Below are positions 37,603 through 47,364 of a stretch of DNA of 64,000 nucleotides, piece after piece. The DNA lies in contig NZ_CP008852.1 of the NCBI RefSeq assembly GCF_000725345.1, positions 62,001-126,000 on the forward strand, in the 5' to 3' direction. Both the position numbers and the translations under genes were made by a program. Under the pieces are notes generated by a model, which was given only the letters and a program-made list of their open reading frames with translations, was not told the origin of the DNA and did no database searches. This DNA is from Pelosinus sp. UFO1. Its GTDB lineage: Bacteria; Bacillota; Negativicutes; DSM-13327. How positions within the stretch are numbered: the first letter of the stretch is position 1; every line of letters starts with the position of its first letter.

Positions 37603-38784
37603 ATGAGTACTAAAGTTATTACTACTGCAGGTGATCAATTAGTCGCACAAGAAATCCTAACTGCAGTGCAAGCTGTATTAGGACCATCGATAGAAGGCAA
37701 AGCATATACCCTAAGTGGTTTGCCGGATCACCAACAAGCTGACCTGTTTGTCTGTATCTCATCGAGAAAGGATGAGGTAGCTAAATTTGTTCCTGAGGGA
37801 AAGATAGTTGGAATCCAGATGGTTCCTGAAAATCGATTTTTCATTGATTTGGCTAAGCTACCCAAAGGTCAACGGGTTACCATATTTAATAATAGTATGA
37901 GCTACGCAAAGACACTAATACAATATTGTTTAGATATGACCATTGACCACATTGTATTTGAGGTCATCGCCTATGATGAAATATCCTCCGAAGAGATGGT
38001 AAGTGCGCTAGAAAAGGCAGAGCTTATTGTTGGTGTTGACGCGATTGTTGGCTCAAAGGGGGTATTGATGACTCAATATAAACAGCATATTCGTCCTGGG
38101 GCAAGGGTTATAGCTTGTAAGCGAGTCACCAATGTAAGTTCTGCTTGTGAATTGATGAGATCACTAACCTTACTTAATCAGCGTCAATTAGCATCGAACG
38201 TATCTGATAACTCTAACAAGCTAGCCTCGCAAATCCAAGAGATCACCTCAATAACAGATACAATGGCAAACACTATCAAAGACGAAATCCAAGCATTCAG
38301 CACCCTCAGCAGCCAGATGGCTCAAGGGGTTGGCAAAATAAGAAGTGTCCAAGATCTTTCCATACAGCTGGAGAAATCAACTAAGAATGTCGGTAATATC
38401 GTTGACTCCATTAAACACATTTCCTCACAGACCAATCTGTTAGCATTAAATGCGACGATAGAGGCTGCAAGGGTAGGGGAAGTTGGGCGCGGGTTCGCAG
38501 TTGTGGCTAGAGAGGTAGGTAAATTAGCTGCTGAAAGCCAAAAATCAACGGAAACAATCCGCAAAGTTATCACTGAAATTCAGGAAGTCGTAGCGCAGAT
38601 CGCCCCTTCTTTAGATGCTGTGTCTAATGAGCTGAGCAGTAATCAGAGCATTTTTCTAGAGGTAACGGAGAATGCTAAGTCCGGTAATCAATCTGTTTTG
38701 AAGATTTTTAACGCATTAGGGAATATCAGCAATATGACGGATAAGCTGTTGGATTCTGTCGTAGAGCTGAATACAGCAGACTAG
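37603..38784 (+). CDS. Soluble methyl-accepting chemotaxis-type receptor with N-terminal sensing domain
   Basis: 393 residues without membrane spans. Residues ~1-185 form an alpha/beta domain that I do not recognise for certain. It has alternating hydrophobic strands ([38 protein letters not shown]) and is reminiscent of periplasmic-binding-like or PrpR_N-like folds. Residues ~200-390 are an MCP signalling domain with the hairpin tip [21 protein letters not shown] (Val replaces the usual Ala in AARAGE) and [15 protein letters not shown]. It should signal to CheA/CheW from the cytoplasm. TAGGGGGAA precedes the ATG. The gene is monocistronic. Confidence 0.85.
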   Translation: MSTKVITTAGDQLVAQEILTAVQAVLGPSIEGKAYTLSGLPDHQQADLFVCISSRKDEVAKFVPEGKIVGIQMVPENRFFIDLAKLPKGQRVTIFNNSMSYAKTLIQYCLDMTIDHIVFEVIAYDEISSEEMVSALEKAELIVGVDAIVGSKGVLMTQYKQHIRPGARVIACKRVTNVSSACELMRSLTLLNQRQLASNVSDNSNKLASQIQEITSITDTMANTIKDEIQAFSTLSSQMAQGVGKIRSVQDLSIQLEKSTKNVGNIVDSIKHISSQTNLLALNATIEAARVGEVGRGFAVVAREVGKLAAESQKSTETIRKVITEIQEVVAQIAPSLDAVSNELSSNQSIFLEVTENAKSGNQSVLKIFNALGNISNMTDKLLDSVVELNTAD

Positions 38785-39021
38785 GAATTTATTTTGACGT
38801 TAAATAGATTTGCCGTTAACAGATGGTACGTAGAAATTCTATCATCTTTTAACGGCGAAGGCAGGCTGGAGGATCCTTTGGGAAAATAAGGATACAGGCT
38901 GTGAAATGCTTTAGTGAAAGTAGACCGAGGTTTGGTTGATCTAGGGTTTCCTGCTGATTCTCTAATAAAATAGTTACTTTAGGAAATAATATATTGGTAA
39001 ACTAGAAAAAGGAGATTCAGC

Positions 39022-39495
39022 ATGAGACTTATTGCAGTGGGAGATTCGGCACCAGACTTTGTTGTAAAAGATAATAACGAAAAGGACATACGCCTATCAG
39101 ACTATAGAGGAAAAAAGGTGCTACTCTCCTGGCATCCCCTTGCTTGGACACCAGTTTGTGCTAAACAAATGAAAGCACTGGAAGTTAATTTTGAAAAATT
39201 CAAAGAGGCCAACACCATTCCCCTAGGGTTTAGTGTCGACTCCTCGCCGTGTAAAAAAGCCTGGTCAAGTGAGCTTAATATTACGAATGTCAGCCTCCCT
39301 GCGGACTTCTGGCCACACGGAAAGGTTGCCCAAGATTATGGTCTTTTTCTTGATAAAGACGGATTTTCTCAACGTGCCAATGTTCTCATTGATGAAAATG
39401 GTAAAGTCACATGGGTGAAAGTTTATCCTCTGGAGGAGTTGCCTGATATAAATGAAGTCTTAAACATTTTGGGCAATCCGCAAGCTTTAAAATAA
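39022..39495 (+). CDS. Peroxiredoxin (AhpC/TSA family)
   Basis: 157 residues. The thioredoxin fold begins VGDSAPDFVVKDNN. The peroxidatic Cys lies in the WTPVCAKQM motif (Thr-x-x-Cys), and a second Cys in SSPCKKAW is a candidate resolving residue about 37 residues later. It reduces peroxides using thioredoxin-like donors. AAAAGGAG precedes the ATG. The gene is monocistronic, with a terminator 14 bp downstream. Confidence 0.9.
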   Translation: MRLIAVGDSAPDFVVKDNNEKDIRLSDYRGKKVLLSWHPLAWTPVCAKQMKALEVNFEKFKEANTIPLGFSVDSSPCKKAWSSELNITNVSLPADFWPHGKVAQDYGLFLDKDGFSQRANVLIDENGKVTWVKVYPLEELPDINEVLNILGNPQALK

Positions 39496-39508
39496 CGAAT
39501 AACTAAAG

Positions 39509-39550
39509 AACTCCTGCCAAATTCTGTTTTAATTTGGCAGGAGTTTTGTA
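39509..39550 (+). terminator. Terminator (CTCCTGCC family) of the peroxiredoxin gene
   Basis: AACTCCTGCCAAATT (39509-39523) pairs with AATTTGGCAGGAGTT (39531-39545), then TTG TATTATATAGG. The core and the downstream GTATTATATAGG are shared with the terminator at 48879. Confidence 0.92.
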
Positions 39551-39652
39551 TTATATAGGAAATGTAGATGTATAAAAGTAAGTTTCGTTTAAAGATGACA
39601 ACTTATTTCCCAGAAGAAATAGCACTAGCAATAATGAAAGGAGTTTTTAAAT

Positions 39653-40732
39653 TTGAAGACAATTGCAGTATTAACTGGTGGTGGGGATTGCCCGGGATTA
39701 AATGCAGTAATAAGGGCAGTTTATAAGACTGCACATTCAAATGGGATAGAGGTCTATGGGGTGAAAAATGGGTTTAAAGGTTTAGTTGAGGATGACCTAT
39801 CTATACTTGGTCCTGAAAGCGTTTCTGGTATATTACCTCGTGGAGGAACAATATTAGGGACTACAAATAGAGATAATCCTTTTAAATATCAGTGCATCGA
39901 CCACGGCGAACTTGTTTACAAGGATATGTCACGGCAAGTTTTATTTAATCTTAAACAACGAGATATAGAAGCCTTAATTGTAATTGGTGGTGATGGGACA
40001 CTTAAGATTGCAAGTAAAATTGCAGAATTAGGATTTCCCGTAGTTGGTGTTCCAAAGTCAATTGATAATGACTTACCTAAAACAGAGAGAACCTTCGGCT
40101 TCGATACAGCCGTTAGCATCGCGACAGAAGCGTTAGATCGATTGCATACAACTGCCGAATCCCATCATAGGGTAATGATCCTAGAAGTAATGGGACGCTA
40201 TGCAGGGTGGATTGCTCTTCATAGTGGTATAGCTGGTGGAGCGGATTGCATTATAATTCCTGAGATTCCTTTTAAGTGGGATTCCATTATTGAGAAAATT
40301 AAGTTACGACAGCAGAAAGGAACTTTGTTCAGCATTATTGTAGTGGCCGAAGGAGCTAAACCTATTAATGGGAATTTATCCGTAGCAAGGATAGTAAATA
40401 ATTGTCCTGAAACAATACGATTAGGTGGCATAAGTGATAAAATTGCTCACGAGTTAGAAAATTTACTGCCAGTGGAATGTAGATCTACAGTATTAGGCCA
40501 TCTTCAACGTGGTGGTAGTCCGACTGCGTATGATAGGGTATTGTCTACCCGATACGGTGAGGCTGCAGTAAATGCAATCATTAATAAAAATTTCAAGACA
40601 ATGGTGGCATTACAAAATAACGAAATTGTCTCAGTTAATTTAATTGATGTAGTTGGAATCCCCTATTTAGTTCCAACTACACATGATTTGATTAAAACTG
40701 GACGATCTCTGGGAATTTCTTTTGGTGACTAA
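39653..40732 (+). CDS. pfkA: 6-phosphofructokinase, group III-like
   Basis: 359 residues. PFK family: nucleotide-binding GGGDCPGLNA, the GGDGT motif, PKSIDNDL with the catalytic Asp, MGRYAGWIA, and a C-terminal GHLQRGGSPTAYDR effector/substrate region. Gly in GGDGT is typical of ATP-dependent enzymes, whereas Lys in PKSIDND is typical of PPi-type and group III enzymes. The combination is known in group III ATP-PFKs of actinobacteria. The phosphoryl donor is therefore uncertain, with ATP more likely. It starts at TTG with AAAGGAG upstream. Confidence 0.92.
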   Translation: MKTIAVLTGGGDCPGLNAVIRAVYKTAHSNGIEVYGVKNGFKGLVEDDLSILGPESVSGILPRGGTILGTTNRDNPFKYQCIDHGELVYKDMSRQVLFNLKQRDIEALIVIGGDGTLKIASKIAELGFPVVGVPKSIDNDLPKTERTFGFDTAVSIATEALDRLHTTAESHHRVMILEVMGRYAGWIALHSGIAGGADCIIIPEIPFKWDSIIEKIKLRQQKGTLFSIIVVAEGAKPINGNLSVARIVNNCPETIRLGGISDKIAHELENLLPVECRSTVLGHLQRGGSPTAYDRVLSTRYGEAAVNAIINKNFKTMVALQNNEIVSVNLIDVVGIPYLVPTTHDLIKTGRSLGISFGD

Positions 40733-40750
40733 AGGAAAAGGGGAATTAAT

Positions 40751-40888
40751 GTGTTAAAACCGCGTATTCAGCAAGCTGCTTTTCCGTATCTTTTCACCAA
40801 TATAATTGACAAGCGGACAGGGAACCTGGTCGAATTAATTAGGAATTTACCGCTTATTCCTAAATGGCTTGTCTTACCAATTGCGTAG
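40751..40888 (+). CDS. Possible 45-residue ORF downstream of pfkA
   Basis: GTG at 40751 with AAAAGGGGAA upstream opens a 45-codon frame to TAG at 40886-40888. The middle (QQAAFPYLFTNIIDKRTGN) resembles the A-K-F-P-x-L-S-A-N-I-x-D-K-x-T-G segment of 5'-nucleotidase-type metallophosphatases. This may be the relic of such a gene rather than a working protein. Similarity is from memory of the family only. Confidence 0.35.
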   Translation: MLKPRIQQAAFPYLFTNIIDKRTGNLVELIRNLPLIPKWLVLPIA

Positions 40889-41024
40889 AGCGCTTAAATG
40901 CCTTGTATCTCATATAACTACAAACCAAATATTAATATAAATTTAATGAATTCCTAACGCAGCAGTCCCTTGGACAACCTATACTGGAAAGGAGAAGAGG
41001 TTCTCAATAAAGGGAGGAATTCTG

Positions 41025-42410
41025 TTGAAAAAATATTATGTCATAGACACTAATGTTTTGCTGCACTCACCGAATGCTCTATACGCTTTTAATGAACATA
41101 CAGTGGTAATTCCCGAAGTTGTTATTGAAGAACTAGATCGATTTAAGCGAGAATCAACAGAACGAGGTGCTAACAGTCGCCACGTTAGCCGCATTATTGA
41201 TAATATGCGTACCCAAGGTAATCTGTTAGAAGGAGTACCTTTAAACGACAATGGCGGAACTCTTATTCTAGAGTCCAATCATACAGCTACGAATATGCCT
41301 ATTTATTGGGAGAAGGATAAAGCCGACAATCGTATTCTACAAGTTTGTAAGGGACTGGTCGAGAGCGGTCAACAGGCTGTTTTGGTGAGCCGCGATACCA
41401 ATATGCGTGTCAAGTCATCCATCCTGAAAATTCAGGCTGAGGATTTTCGTAATGATAAAGTTTCAAGCATTGAGGAGCAATATACTGGTCGTATAATTGT
41501 TTATACCTCTAGTGACGTAATCAATGCTTTCCATGAAGATGACAATCGGTGGATAGATCCTGATAAACTATATATTTTCGATAATCAGGCAGGTATATTA
41601 ATTCCTGCCACTTTTATTACCAATCAATTTCTGCTAATAAAGTCAACAGATAATGACCGCCATACCGCGCTAGGCAGATTTGACGGTAAAAAAGTAATTC
41701 ACTTACAATATCAAAATCGTAATCCTTTTGGAGTAGTTCCTAAAAATGTGGGTCAAATTTTCATGCAAGAATGCCTCATGATGAGTGCCGATGAGGCACC
41801 TCTAGTTATTTTAAAAGGAATTTCAGGAACTGCTAAGACGTTTTATTCCTTAGCAGTAGGACTTTACAACTATATGGAATGCCGCCCAAAACAATATCAA
41901 CATATTCTTATCTGTCGTCCAAATTCAATGCTAGACGAGGGCATAGGCTTCCTTCCTGGAACAGAGGCTGAAAAAATCGAACCCTACATGCGAGCTATTA
42001 AAGATAATTTATTTACATTAATGTCAGGAAGTTCTTCTATGGAAGATAGAGACGTGCTGCAAACGGAAGATACGGTTAACATGCTCTTTGAGAAACGTAT
42101 CATTCAAACAGAAGCATTAGCATATCAACGAGGTCGGTCACTACAAAAATATTGGGTCATCTTCGATGAGATGCAAAATGCTACTCCGCGCCAATCCAAG
42201 GCCGTACTCACTCGCCCTGGTCTCGGTACTAAAATAATTTTACTTGGAGATCCAGCGCAAATTGATAATCCTTTACTGGATAGCCAATCCAACGGTTTAA
42301 GCTATGCCAGTGAAAAAATGATGGGATCAAAATTATGTTTTCAAGTAACTATGTTACCTGAAGAGTGTGAACGGTCTCCCTTAGCGGCTGAAGCTGCGAT
42401 GAGGTTATAA
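41025..42410 (+). CDS. PIN-PhoH fusion ATPase (PhoH2/YlaK family)
   Basis: 461 residues. An N-terminal PIN ribonuclease domain (YVIDTNVLLHSPNAL, with conserved acidic residues in EVVIEELDRFK and DNRIL) is joined to a C-terminal PhoH P-loop ATPase. Walker A is GISGTAKT at 265-272 and Walker B is VIFDEMQNAT. PhoH2 proteins are RNA helicase/RNase enzymes, in some species part of a toxin-antitoxin unit. No small antitoxin gene is evident directly upstream, apart from the doubtful 45-residue ORF. The start is TTG with AAGGGAGG upstream. The gene is convergent with spoVR. Confidence 0.93.
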   Translation: MKKYYVIDTNVLLHSPNALYAFNEHTVVIPEVVIEELDRFKRESTERGANSRHVSRIIDNMRTQGNLLEGVPLNDNGGTLILESNHTATNMPIYWEKDKADNRILQVCKGLVESGQQAVLVSRDTNMRVKSSILKIQAEDFRNDKVSSIEEQYTGRIIVYTSSDVINAFHEDDNRWIDPDKLYIFDNQAGILIPATFITNQFLLIKSTDNDRHTALGRFDGKKVIHLQYQNRNPFGVVPKNVGQIFMQECLMMSADEAPLVILKGISGTAKTFYSLAVGLYNYMECRPKQYQHILICRPNSMLDEGIGFLPGTEAEKIEPYMRAIKDNLFTLMSGSSSMEDRDVLQTEDTVNMLFEKRIIQTEALAYQRGRSLQKYWVIFDEMQNATPRQSKAVLTRPGLGTKIILLGDPAQIDNPLLDSQSNGLSYASEKMMGSKLCFQVTMLPEECERSPLAAEAAMRL

Positions 42411-42441
42411 CAAAAAATAAGATCAATATAGGGGAAAGTAT

Positions 42442-42485
42442 AAAAAGGACTGTATGACATTAATTTGTCATACAGTCCTTTTTTA
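42442..42485. terminator. Bidirectional terminator between phoH and spoVR
   Basis: Perfect 18-bp stem (42442-42459 with 42466-42483), loop TTAATT, A5 on the left and T6 on the right. Confidence 0.92.
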
Positions 42486-42495
42486 ACCTAAACGC

Positions 42496-43794
42496 TTAGC
42501 TATGTACAGTCACTATTTTAGCTTCACTACAACTGATAATTCTAATGTCATTATCTATCTTTGTTCGCAAATCTACTTTTCCGCCCCAAAGATCAACAAC
42601 ATATTTGATAGTTTCTTGAGCGTGTTTTAACTCTAATTCCCGACTATCGTAGATATGCTCCAAAATTAAGGTGCCATTTTCTACTGATGAGGGCTGGATT
42701 ACTGGTATACTACCTAAACCAACAGAATTAGCCAGATTATCTCGCACGGCTCTCCAACCATCTTCATTAGATACTTCTGTAACGACAATATTGTCATCTT
42801 GAATACCATAGGAGAATAATTGTAGCTCTTCGCACAATTGTTGGTTCAAATGCCGGCGTATAAAAGACTGATCACGATCCTCAGCTCGTATCGACATAAT
42901 TTTTTCCCGCCCGCCGGGTTGTTTATCCAAGTATTCAAAGATTTTAAATCCTACAAAATAGGGATTAATCCTCCCTTTGTGAGGACAGATTACCAAATTA
43001 TGAAGTTTCAAAAATTCCAGGTGGAGACCTTGGGGTAAGTCGAGCTGATTCATCAACTGATAATGCCAATAGCTGGCCCATCCCTCATTCATAATCTTGG
43101 TTTCTATTTGAGGAATAAAATAAATGGATTCTCTTCGGACGATATTGATCAAATCACGTTCCCATTCAGTCAAATTGCCTCTCTCGGCTAGATAAGCTAA
43201 TAAGTCACCTTGCAGCCTTTCAGGTACAGGTTGATTTGCCTCTAAGTTACGTTGTACCTTATCAGGTTGTTTTCCTTCCCCATTGCGGCTCACTTGAAAT
43301 TTAAGTCCGTGGGCAGCATTCAAAATTCGTTCTACCTTGTCTGGTCCAATACTTGGGTCTTGTATGTATTCTCGTATACGATTGGCATGGGTTTTAAACA
43401 TATCAACTTCTATATTAGCTCGTGTATCACGCTTGAATAAACGATTATTTTTAAAAAAATCATTATGTCCGTATACATGGGCCATTGTTAAGATTTGAGT
43501 CAGCAATGTATTATCTTTCATAAGATAGGCAATACAAGGATCGGAATTAATCACTAATTCGTAAGGTAAGCCAACAACGTTATATTGATAAAGACTTTTT
43601 TGTCTATCGTAGGCTTTACCAAAGCTCCAGTGTGGATAATGGGAGGGGATACCTAAATATGCCTCATAGCACAGCATATCTTCATAACTGCAAATTTCAA
43701 AGTGTTGCTCATAACAGTCGAGTCCTGCAGCTATAACCAATTTCTCGATTTTTTCATTCCAATCCTCTAATTTGTTTATGCTATAGTCTGACAT
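42496..43794 (-). CDS. spoVR: SpoVR family protein
   Basis: 432 residues, family-typical length. Characteristic segments are HFEICSYEDMLCYEAYLGIPSHYPHW, the NEGWASYWHY motif with metal-like HxxxE character, and NPYFVGFKIFEYL. In Bacillus it is needed for spore cortex formation. In non-spore-formers (YcgB) it belongs with the PrkA/YeaH stress system. Its start ATG overlaps the yhbH stop (TGATG), so it is translationally coupled as the last gene of prkA-yhbH-spoVR. Confidence 0.96.
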   Translation of the reverse strand: MSDYSINKLEDWNEKIEKLVIAAGLDCYEQHFEICSYEDMLCYEAYLGIPSHYPHWSFGKAYDRQKSLYQYNVVGLPYELVINSDPCIAYLMKDNTLLTQILTMAHVYGHNDFFKNNRLFKRDTRANIEVDMFKTHANRIREYIQDPSIGPDKVERILNAAHGLKFQVSRNGEGKQPDKVQRNLEANQPVPERLQGDLLAYLAERGNLTEWERDLINIVRRESIYFIPQIETKIMNEGWASYWHYQLMNQLDLPQGLHLEFLKLHNLVICPHKGRINPYFVGFKIFEYLDKQPGGREKIMSIRAEDRDQSFIRRHLNQQLCEELQLFSYGIQDDNIVVTEVSNEDGWRAVRDNLANSVGLGSIPVIQPSSVENGTLILEHIYDSRELELKHAQETIKYVVDLWGGKVDLRTKIDNDIRIISCSEAKIVTVHS

Positions 43795-44972
43795 CAGCTA
43801 TTCCCCCCGGGAGTAGATTCCTTATCTAAAATTTTCCTAAATGCTGGCCAAATATCTGCCTTACTATTCATAGTTACTATAACAAAATTATCTAGATTGA
43901 GGTGCTTCTCATATTCTTTGCTTATAGAGCTGGCATACATCTTATTGGTATTAATTTCGCAATACCCAAATAGATTGCTGATGTTACATAGCTGCTTTAC
44001 CAAGTCAACAGCTTTACTATTATCTTCACTCCAATTGTCACCGTCGGAGCAATGAAATGTATAAATGTTCCAAATGCTTGGATTATATCGTTGTTCAATA
44101 ATTTCTAGAGCTTTGGTATATCCACTGCTAATGTACGTTCCGCCTGTCTCGCCACGGTGGAAGAAGTCATCTTCGTTCACTTCGTGGGCTTCCGTCGTAT
44201 GGGCTATAAAGGCAACCTCGACATGCTCATACTTCCAGCGAACGAATTGGTACAGTAGAAAATAAAAACTACGGGCCAGATATTTTTTAGTTTGATCCAT
44301 CGATCCAGAGGTGTCCATAATGCAAATAATGATAGCATTTGAATGTTTACGAACATCTTTTTTAATTCGGCTATACCGCAGATCATCCTCATGAAATGGT
44401 ATGCGATCAGGTATAGGCTCTGCCTCGCTGTCCTGAGGGTCTCGTTTATTCATTTGTGTTCTCTTAAGTTTTTGGATGGTTGATCTTTTTTTATTTAAGC
44501 GTGGCGAGATGCCCTTGCGTTGAAATCCTGAGCGTTTAAACTTGTATTCTGATTCGATCAGGGCGAACTTTTTCCGCTCTATATCCGGTAACTGTAAGTC
44601 TTCGAAAAGATAATTTGTAAGTTCTTCTATTGTAACTTCCGTTTCATAAACATCCTCACCAGGGTCATTGCCTGGTTGCCCCAGTCCTGCTTCTTGCTGC
44701 CCGTTGGCCTTACCGAGGACCTGACCTTTTTGTTCCCCGCCAGTCCCTGTACCCGTACCGCCAGTATTTTTCCCGTAAATAAATTGATATTCTTTAATAC
44801 CCTTAATGGGAATTTTAATTTTTTTATCCTTACTTTGCCCAATAATACTTTCTTCGGCGATAATATCGCCCAAATTCTTTTTTATGCTCTCTTCCACCAA
44901 TTGCCGGTGGCGTTTCCGGTCCCACGCTGAACGGTCGGACTGACTCATATCCCTATCTTTAAAAATAGCCAC
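43794..44972 (-). CDS. yhbH: YhbH/YeaH family protein (UPF0229, VWA-like)
   Basis: 392 residues. The N-terminal basic region (RSAWDRKRHRQLVEESIKKN) leads into a VWA-like half with a MIDAS-like motif (CIMDTSGSMDQTKKYLARSF) near residue 215 and a downstream GGTYISSGY. YhbH works with the kinase PrkA and SpoVR in sporulation and stationary-phase stress. A Gly/Thr-rich linker (TGGTGTGTGGEQKGQ) occurs near residue 75. The start is GTG with GGGAGG upstream, 29 nt after the prkA stop. Confidence 0.96.
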   Translation of the reverse strand: MAIFKDRDMSQSDRSAWDRKRHRQLVEESIKKNLGDIIAEESIIGQSKDKKIKIPIKGIKEYQFIYGKNTGGTGTGTGGEQKGQVLGKANGQQEAGLGQPGNDPGEDVYETEVTIEELTNYLFEDLQLPDIERKKFALIESEYKFKRSGFQRKGISPRLNKKRSTIQKLKRTQMNKRDPQDSEAEPIPDRIPFHEDDLRYSRIKKDVRKHSNAIIICIMDTSGSMDQTKKYLARSFYFLLYQFVRWKYEHVEVAFIAHTTEAHEVNEDDFFHRGETGGTYISSGYTKALEIIEQRYNPSIWNIYTFHCSDGDNWSEDNSKAVDLVKQLCNISNLFGYCEINTNKMYASSISKEYEKHLNLDNFVIVTMNSKADIWPAFRKILDKESTPGGNS

Positions 44973-45001
44973 AATCTACTACCTCCCTAACACGAAAGGC
45001 C

Positions 45002-46924
45002 TTAGTCCTTCCAAAGATTATTGGCCGCATATTTTAAGATGACATTACAGCAATGATCACAATAACCGTTACATTTCATTTCTTCTTCCATGACATTATA
45101 CTTGGAATCTTGTTCACCGTCCCGCACCCTGGCCTTGGTGATAATACGAGATAATTCTTTCACTGCAGCCGTTAATTTCTTCTCAATGGCTTCTTTTAAT
45201 GGTTCATAGCTCTGGTAATCAATTGTGCCTCCATTACGTAATACCGAGAACATATAAGCAGTAACATCCTGGCGAAAACCACGAGCTGATGCATTGAAAA
45301 CACCAATTTGTTCCTCTATGGACTGAAGGAACTTGATGTCAGGTTCTAATTCCTCTCCAGTATTTTTATCTTTGATCTTAGTTGAGTTAGCAAACGCTTC
45401 AGCATGATCTAAATAATTATTAAACAAACTTTCAGCCTGTTCGCGATAGCCGTGTATAAAAGCCCGTGTGATTTCTTTTTCGAGGATTTTGTGATATTCC
45501 TTTTTTATTGTATCTTGCAAAAAACCTAAATACCGTTTTTTATCATCCTCTGCAATGACCATTTCCTTAACGGCCTTAATTAGATTATCTAGAATACTGA
45601 TCGGGTTGATACAATTATTCTCTGATTCAGATAACGCCACATCGATCGCTTTCATAATAAAACGAGTAGAGATACCAGTCATACCCTCTCGATTTGCTTC
45701 ATCCCGCAGCTCGAAAATATCTAATTTTTTAGTTGAGCCGTTTTCGACGATTTCCTCGCCATTATATATTTTCAACTTTGTTAATGGATCAGCCTTAGTT
45801 GATGGTGTTAACCGAGTTAATATTGCAAACATGGATGCCATTTCAATGGTGTGTGGGGCAATATGAGCATCAAAATTACTATTTTTTAAAATCTTTTGGT
45901 AAATCTTAACTTCTTCATCCAACTCTAGACAATAAGGAACCTCAATTTTAACAATCCGATCTAAAATAGCTTCATTTGTATGATCTGATTTAAATTTATT
46001 CCATTCCGCTTCATTCGAGTGGGCTAAAATAATGCCATCAAAGTAAATCATTGATCCTTTGCCCGGGGAGGTTATCGACTTTTCTTGTGTAGCAGTAATC
46101 ATATTATGCAAATACTCAACATCATTTTTAAAAACCTCAATAAATTCAACCAAACCTCGATTGCCTACATTAAACGCCCCGTTTAGCGATAATACCCTAG
46201 GATCATCTTCAGCATAAAGATCCATTTTAGAAATATCAACAGACCCAATGAGCACCGATGTATCTTGGTTATTCGGGTCAACTGGCGGCACCATGCCAAT
46301 TCCTTTACGGGCTCGAGTGGAGAATTCAGAGGTTGTTATGGGAAAACGTTCAAACTCACCATGATATTCATTTTTTAAACGATATCGACAAATCGGACAA
46401 AGATCACCCTCAATTTTTACTCCTAATAATTGCTCAAATTTAGGTCTGAGATGTTTAGGAATTAGATGTAATGGCTCTTCACGCATTGGACAATCTTTAA
46501 TTACATAAATAGGAGGACTCATTTCCAGAGCCCGCTTTAACGCTTCCAAGATAGAAGATTTACCCGCTCCAACTGGCCCAACAAAATATAGCACTTGGCG
46601 AGATTCTTCCCCCTTCATGCCAGCCGAATGGAAATAACGCATAATTTTCATAATTGTTTTGTCGATACCAAAAAAATCGTTTTCAAAATATATATAACGC
46701 TTCAATACATCATTACCGTAAATTCGTTTCAACCGGGGGTATTCCTCAGTCTTGATTGTTTTCACACCATTCGCAATCAATAGTTCATACATTCGTTGAT
46801 GTGCTAATATAGATACCTTGGGATTTTCCTTAACGACATCTAGATAATCAAGAAGCGAACCACTAAACTGCTGATGCTTTTTTGCCTCCCGATCCTTTTT
46901 TATCAAGTCATCAAAATTACTCAT
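45002..46924 (-). CDS. prkA: PrkA serine protein kinase / AAA+ ATPase
   Basis: 640 residues. An AAA+ domain (Walker A GPVGAGKSSIL, ~residue 115) is followed by the PrkA-specific C-terminal region. A zinc-finger-like CPICRYR segment lies mid-protein, and a Cys-rich end (CNGYCDHCC) comes just before the C-terminus. PrkA in Bacillus is an early-sporulation protein now also viewed as an ATP-dependent protease-like AAA+ enzyme. It is the first gene of the operon. AAGGAGAGGGG is upstream of the ATG. In Bacillus the operon is sigma-E controlled. I could not assign such a promoter in the 440-bp upstream region. Confidence 0.96.
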   Translation of the reverse strand: MSNFDDLIKKDREAKKHQQFSGSLLDYLDVVKENPKVSILAHQRMYELLIANGVKTIKTEEYPRLKRIYGNDVLKRYIYFENDFFGIDKTIMKIMRYFHSAGMKGEESRQVLYFVGPVGAGKSSILEALKRALEMSPPIYVIKDCPMREEPLHLIPKHLRPKFEQLLGVKIEGDLCPICRYRLKNEYHGEFERFPITTSEFSTRARKGIGMVPPVDPNNQDTSVLIGSVDISKMDLYAEDDPRVLSLNGAFNVGNRGLVEFIEVFKNDVEYLHNMITATQEKSITSPGKGSMIYFDGIILAHSNEAEWNKFKSDHTNEAILDRIVKIEVPYCLELDEEVKIYQKILKNSNFDAHIAPHTIEMASMFAILTRLTPSTKADPLTKLKIYNGEEIVENGSTKKLDIFELRDEANREGMTGISTRFIMKAIDVALSESENNCINPISILDNLIKAVKEMVIAEDDKKRYLGFLQDTIKKEYHKILEKEITRAFIHGYREQAESLFNNYLDHAEAFANSTKIKDKNTGEELEPDIKFLQSIEEQIGVFNASARGFRQDVTAYMFSVLRNGGTIDYQSYEPLKEAIEKKLTAAVKELSRIITKARVRDGEQDSKYNVMEEEMKCNGYCDHCCNVILKYAANNLWKD

Positions 46925-47364
46925 TGCCGCCCCTCTCCTTAACTTTCAATTGTAAAAGCTAAGATGCAATTAAGATTTTAATTCCCAAATGAAAATTGCC
47001 TTTTTATCATGCTGATCATAACATCATGCCATGTAATATCTTTTATGCGATTATATACTATGAATAAATCCAGAGGCTTCATGGGGAATTTATATAATAG
47101 ATATGCAATGCCGTACAGCGAATATCACTCTAATTTAATTTATTTAAGCCTCTTTAGGATTTATCGCAGCTAATGCCTTTTTCTACTCATGTGAATTATA
47201 GAGGTTTCCTCAAAAATTTGGCGAATTTCATACATTAAAATAATTATAAATTTATTATATTTTAAGGGCGGCATCTGGTATCGCCGAACTACAGGTATTT
47301 AAAACAGTGCAGCGTAAAAAGATTACATACGATAAATTCTGATTCTTTTATAGGAAGGTGTAAT
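46925..47364. other. 440-bp AT-rich divergent control region between prkA and the RNase II-like gene
   Basis: No gene. Several TATATAAT/TATAAT-like boxes occur on both strands around 47045-47100. A CATACATT octamer (sigma-E-like -10) lies at about 47232 on the plus strand without a convincing -35. Nothing decisive can be called. Confidence 0.5.

Noticed and set aside
47200..47245. Sigma-E promoter suggested by CATACATT
   Set aside because: No matching -35 at the right distance, and it points toward the RNase gene rather than the sporulation operon.
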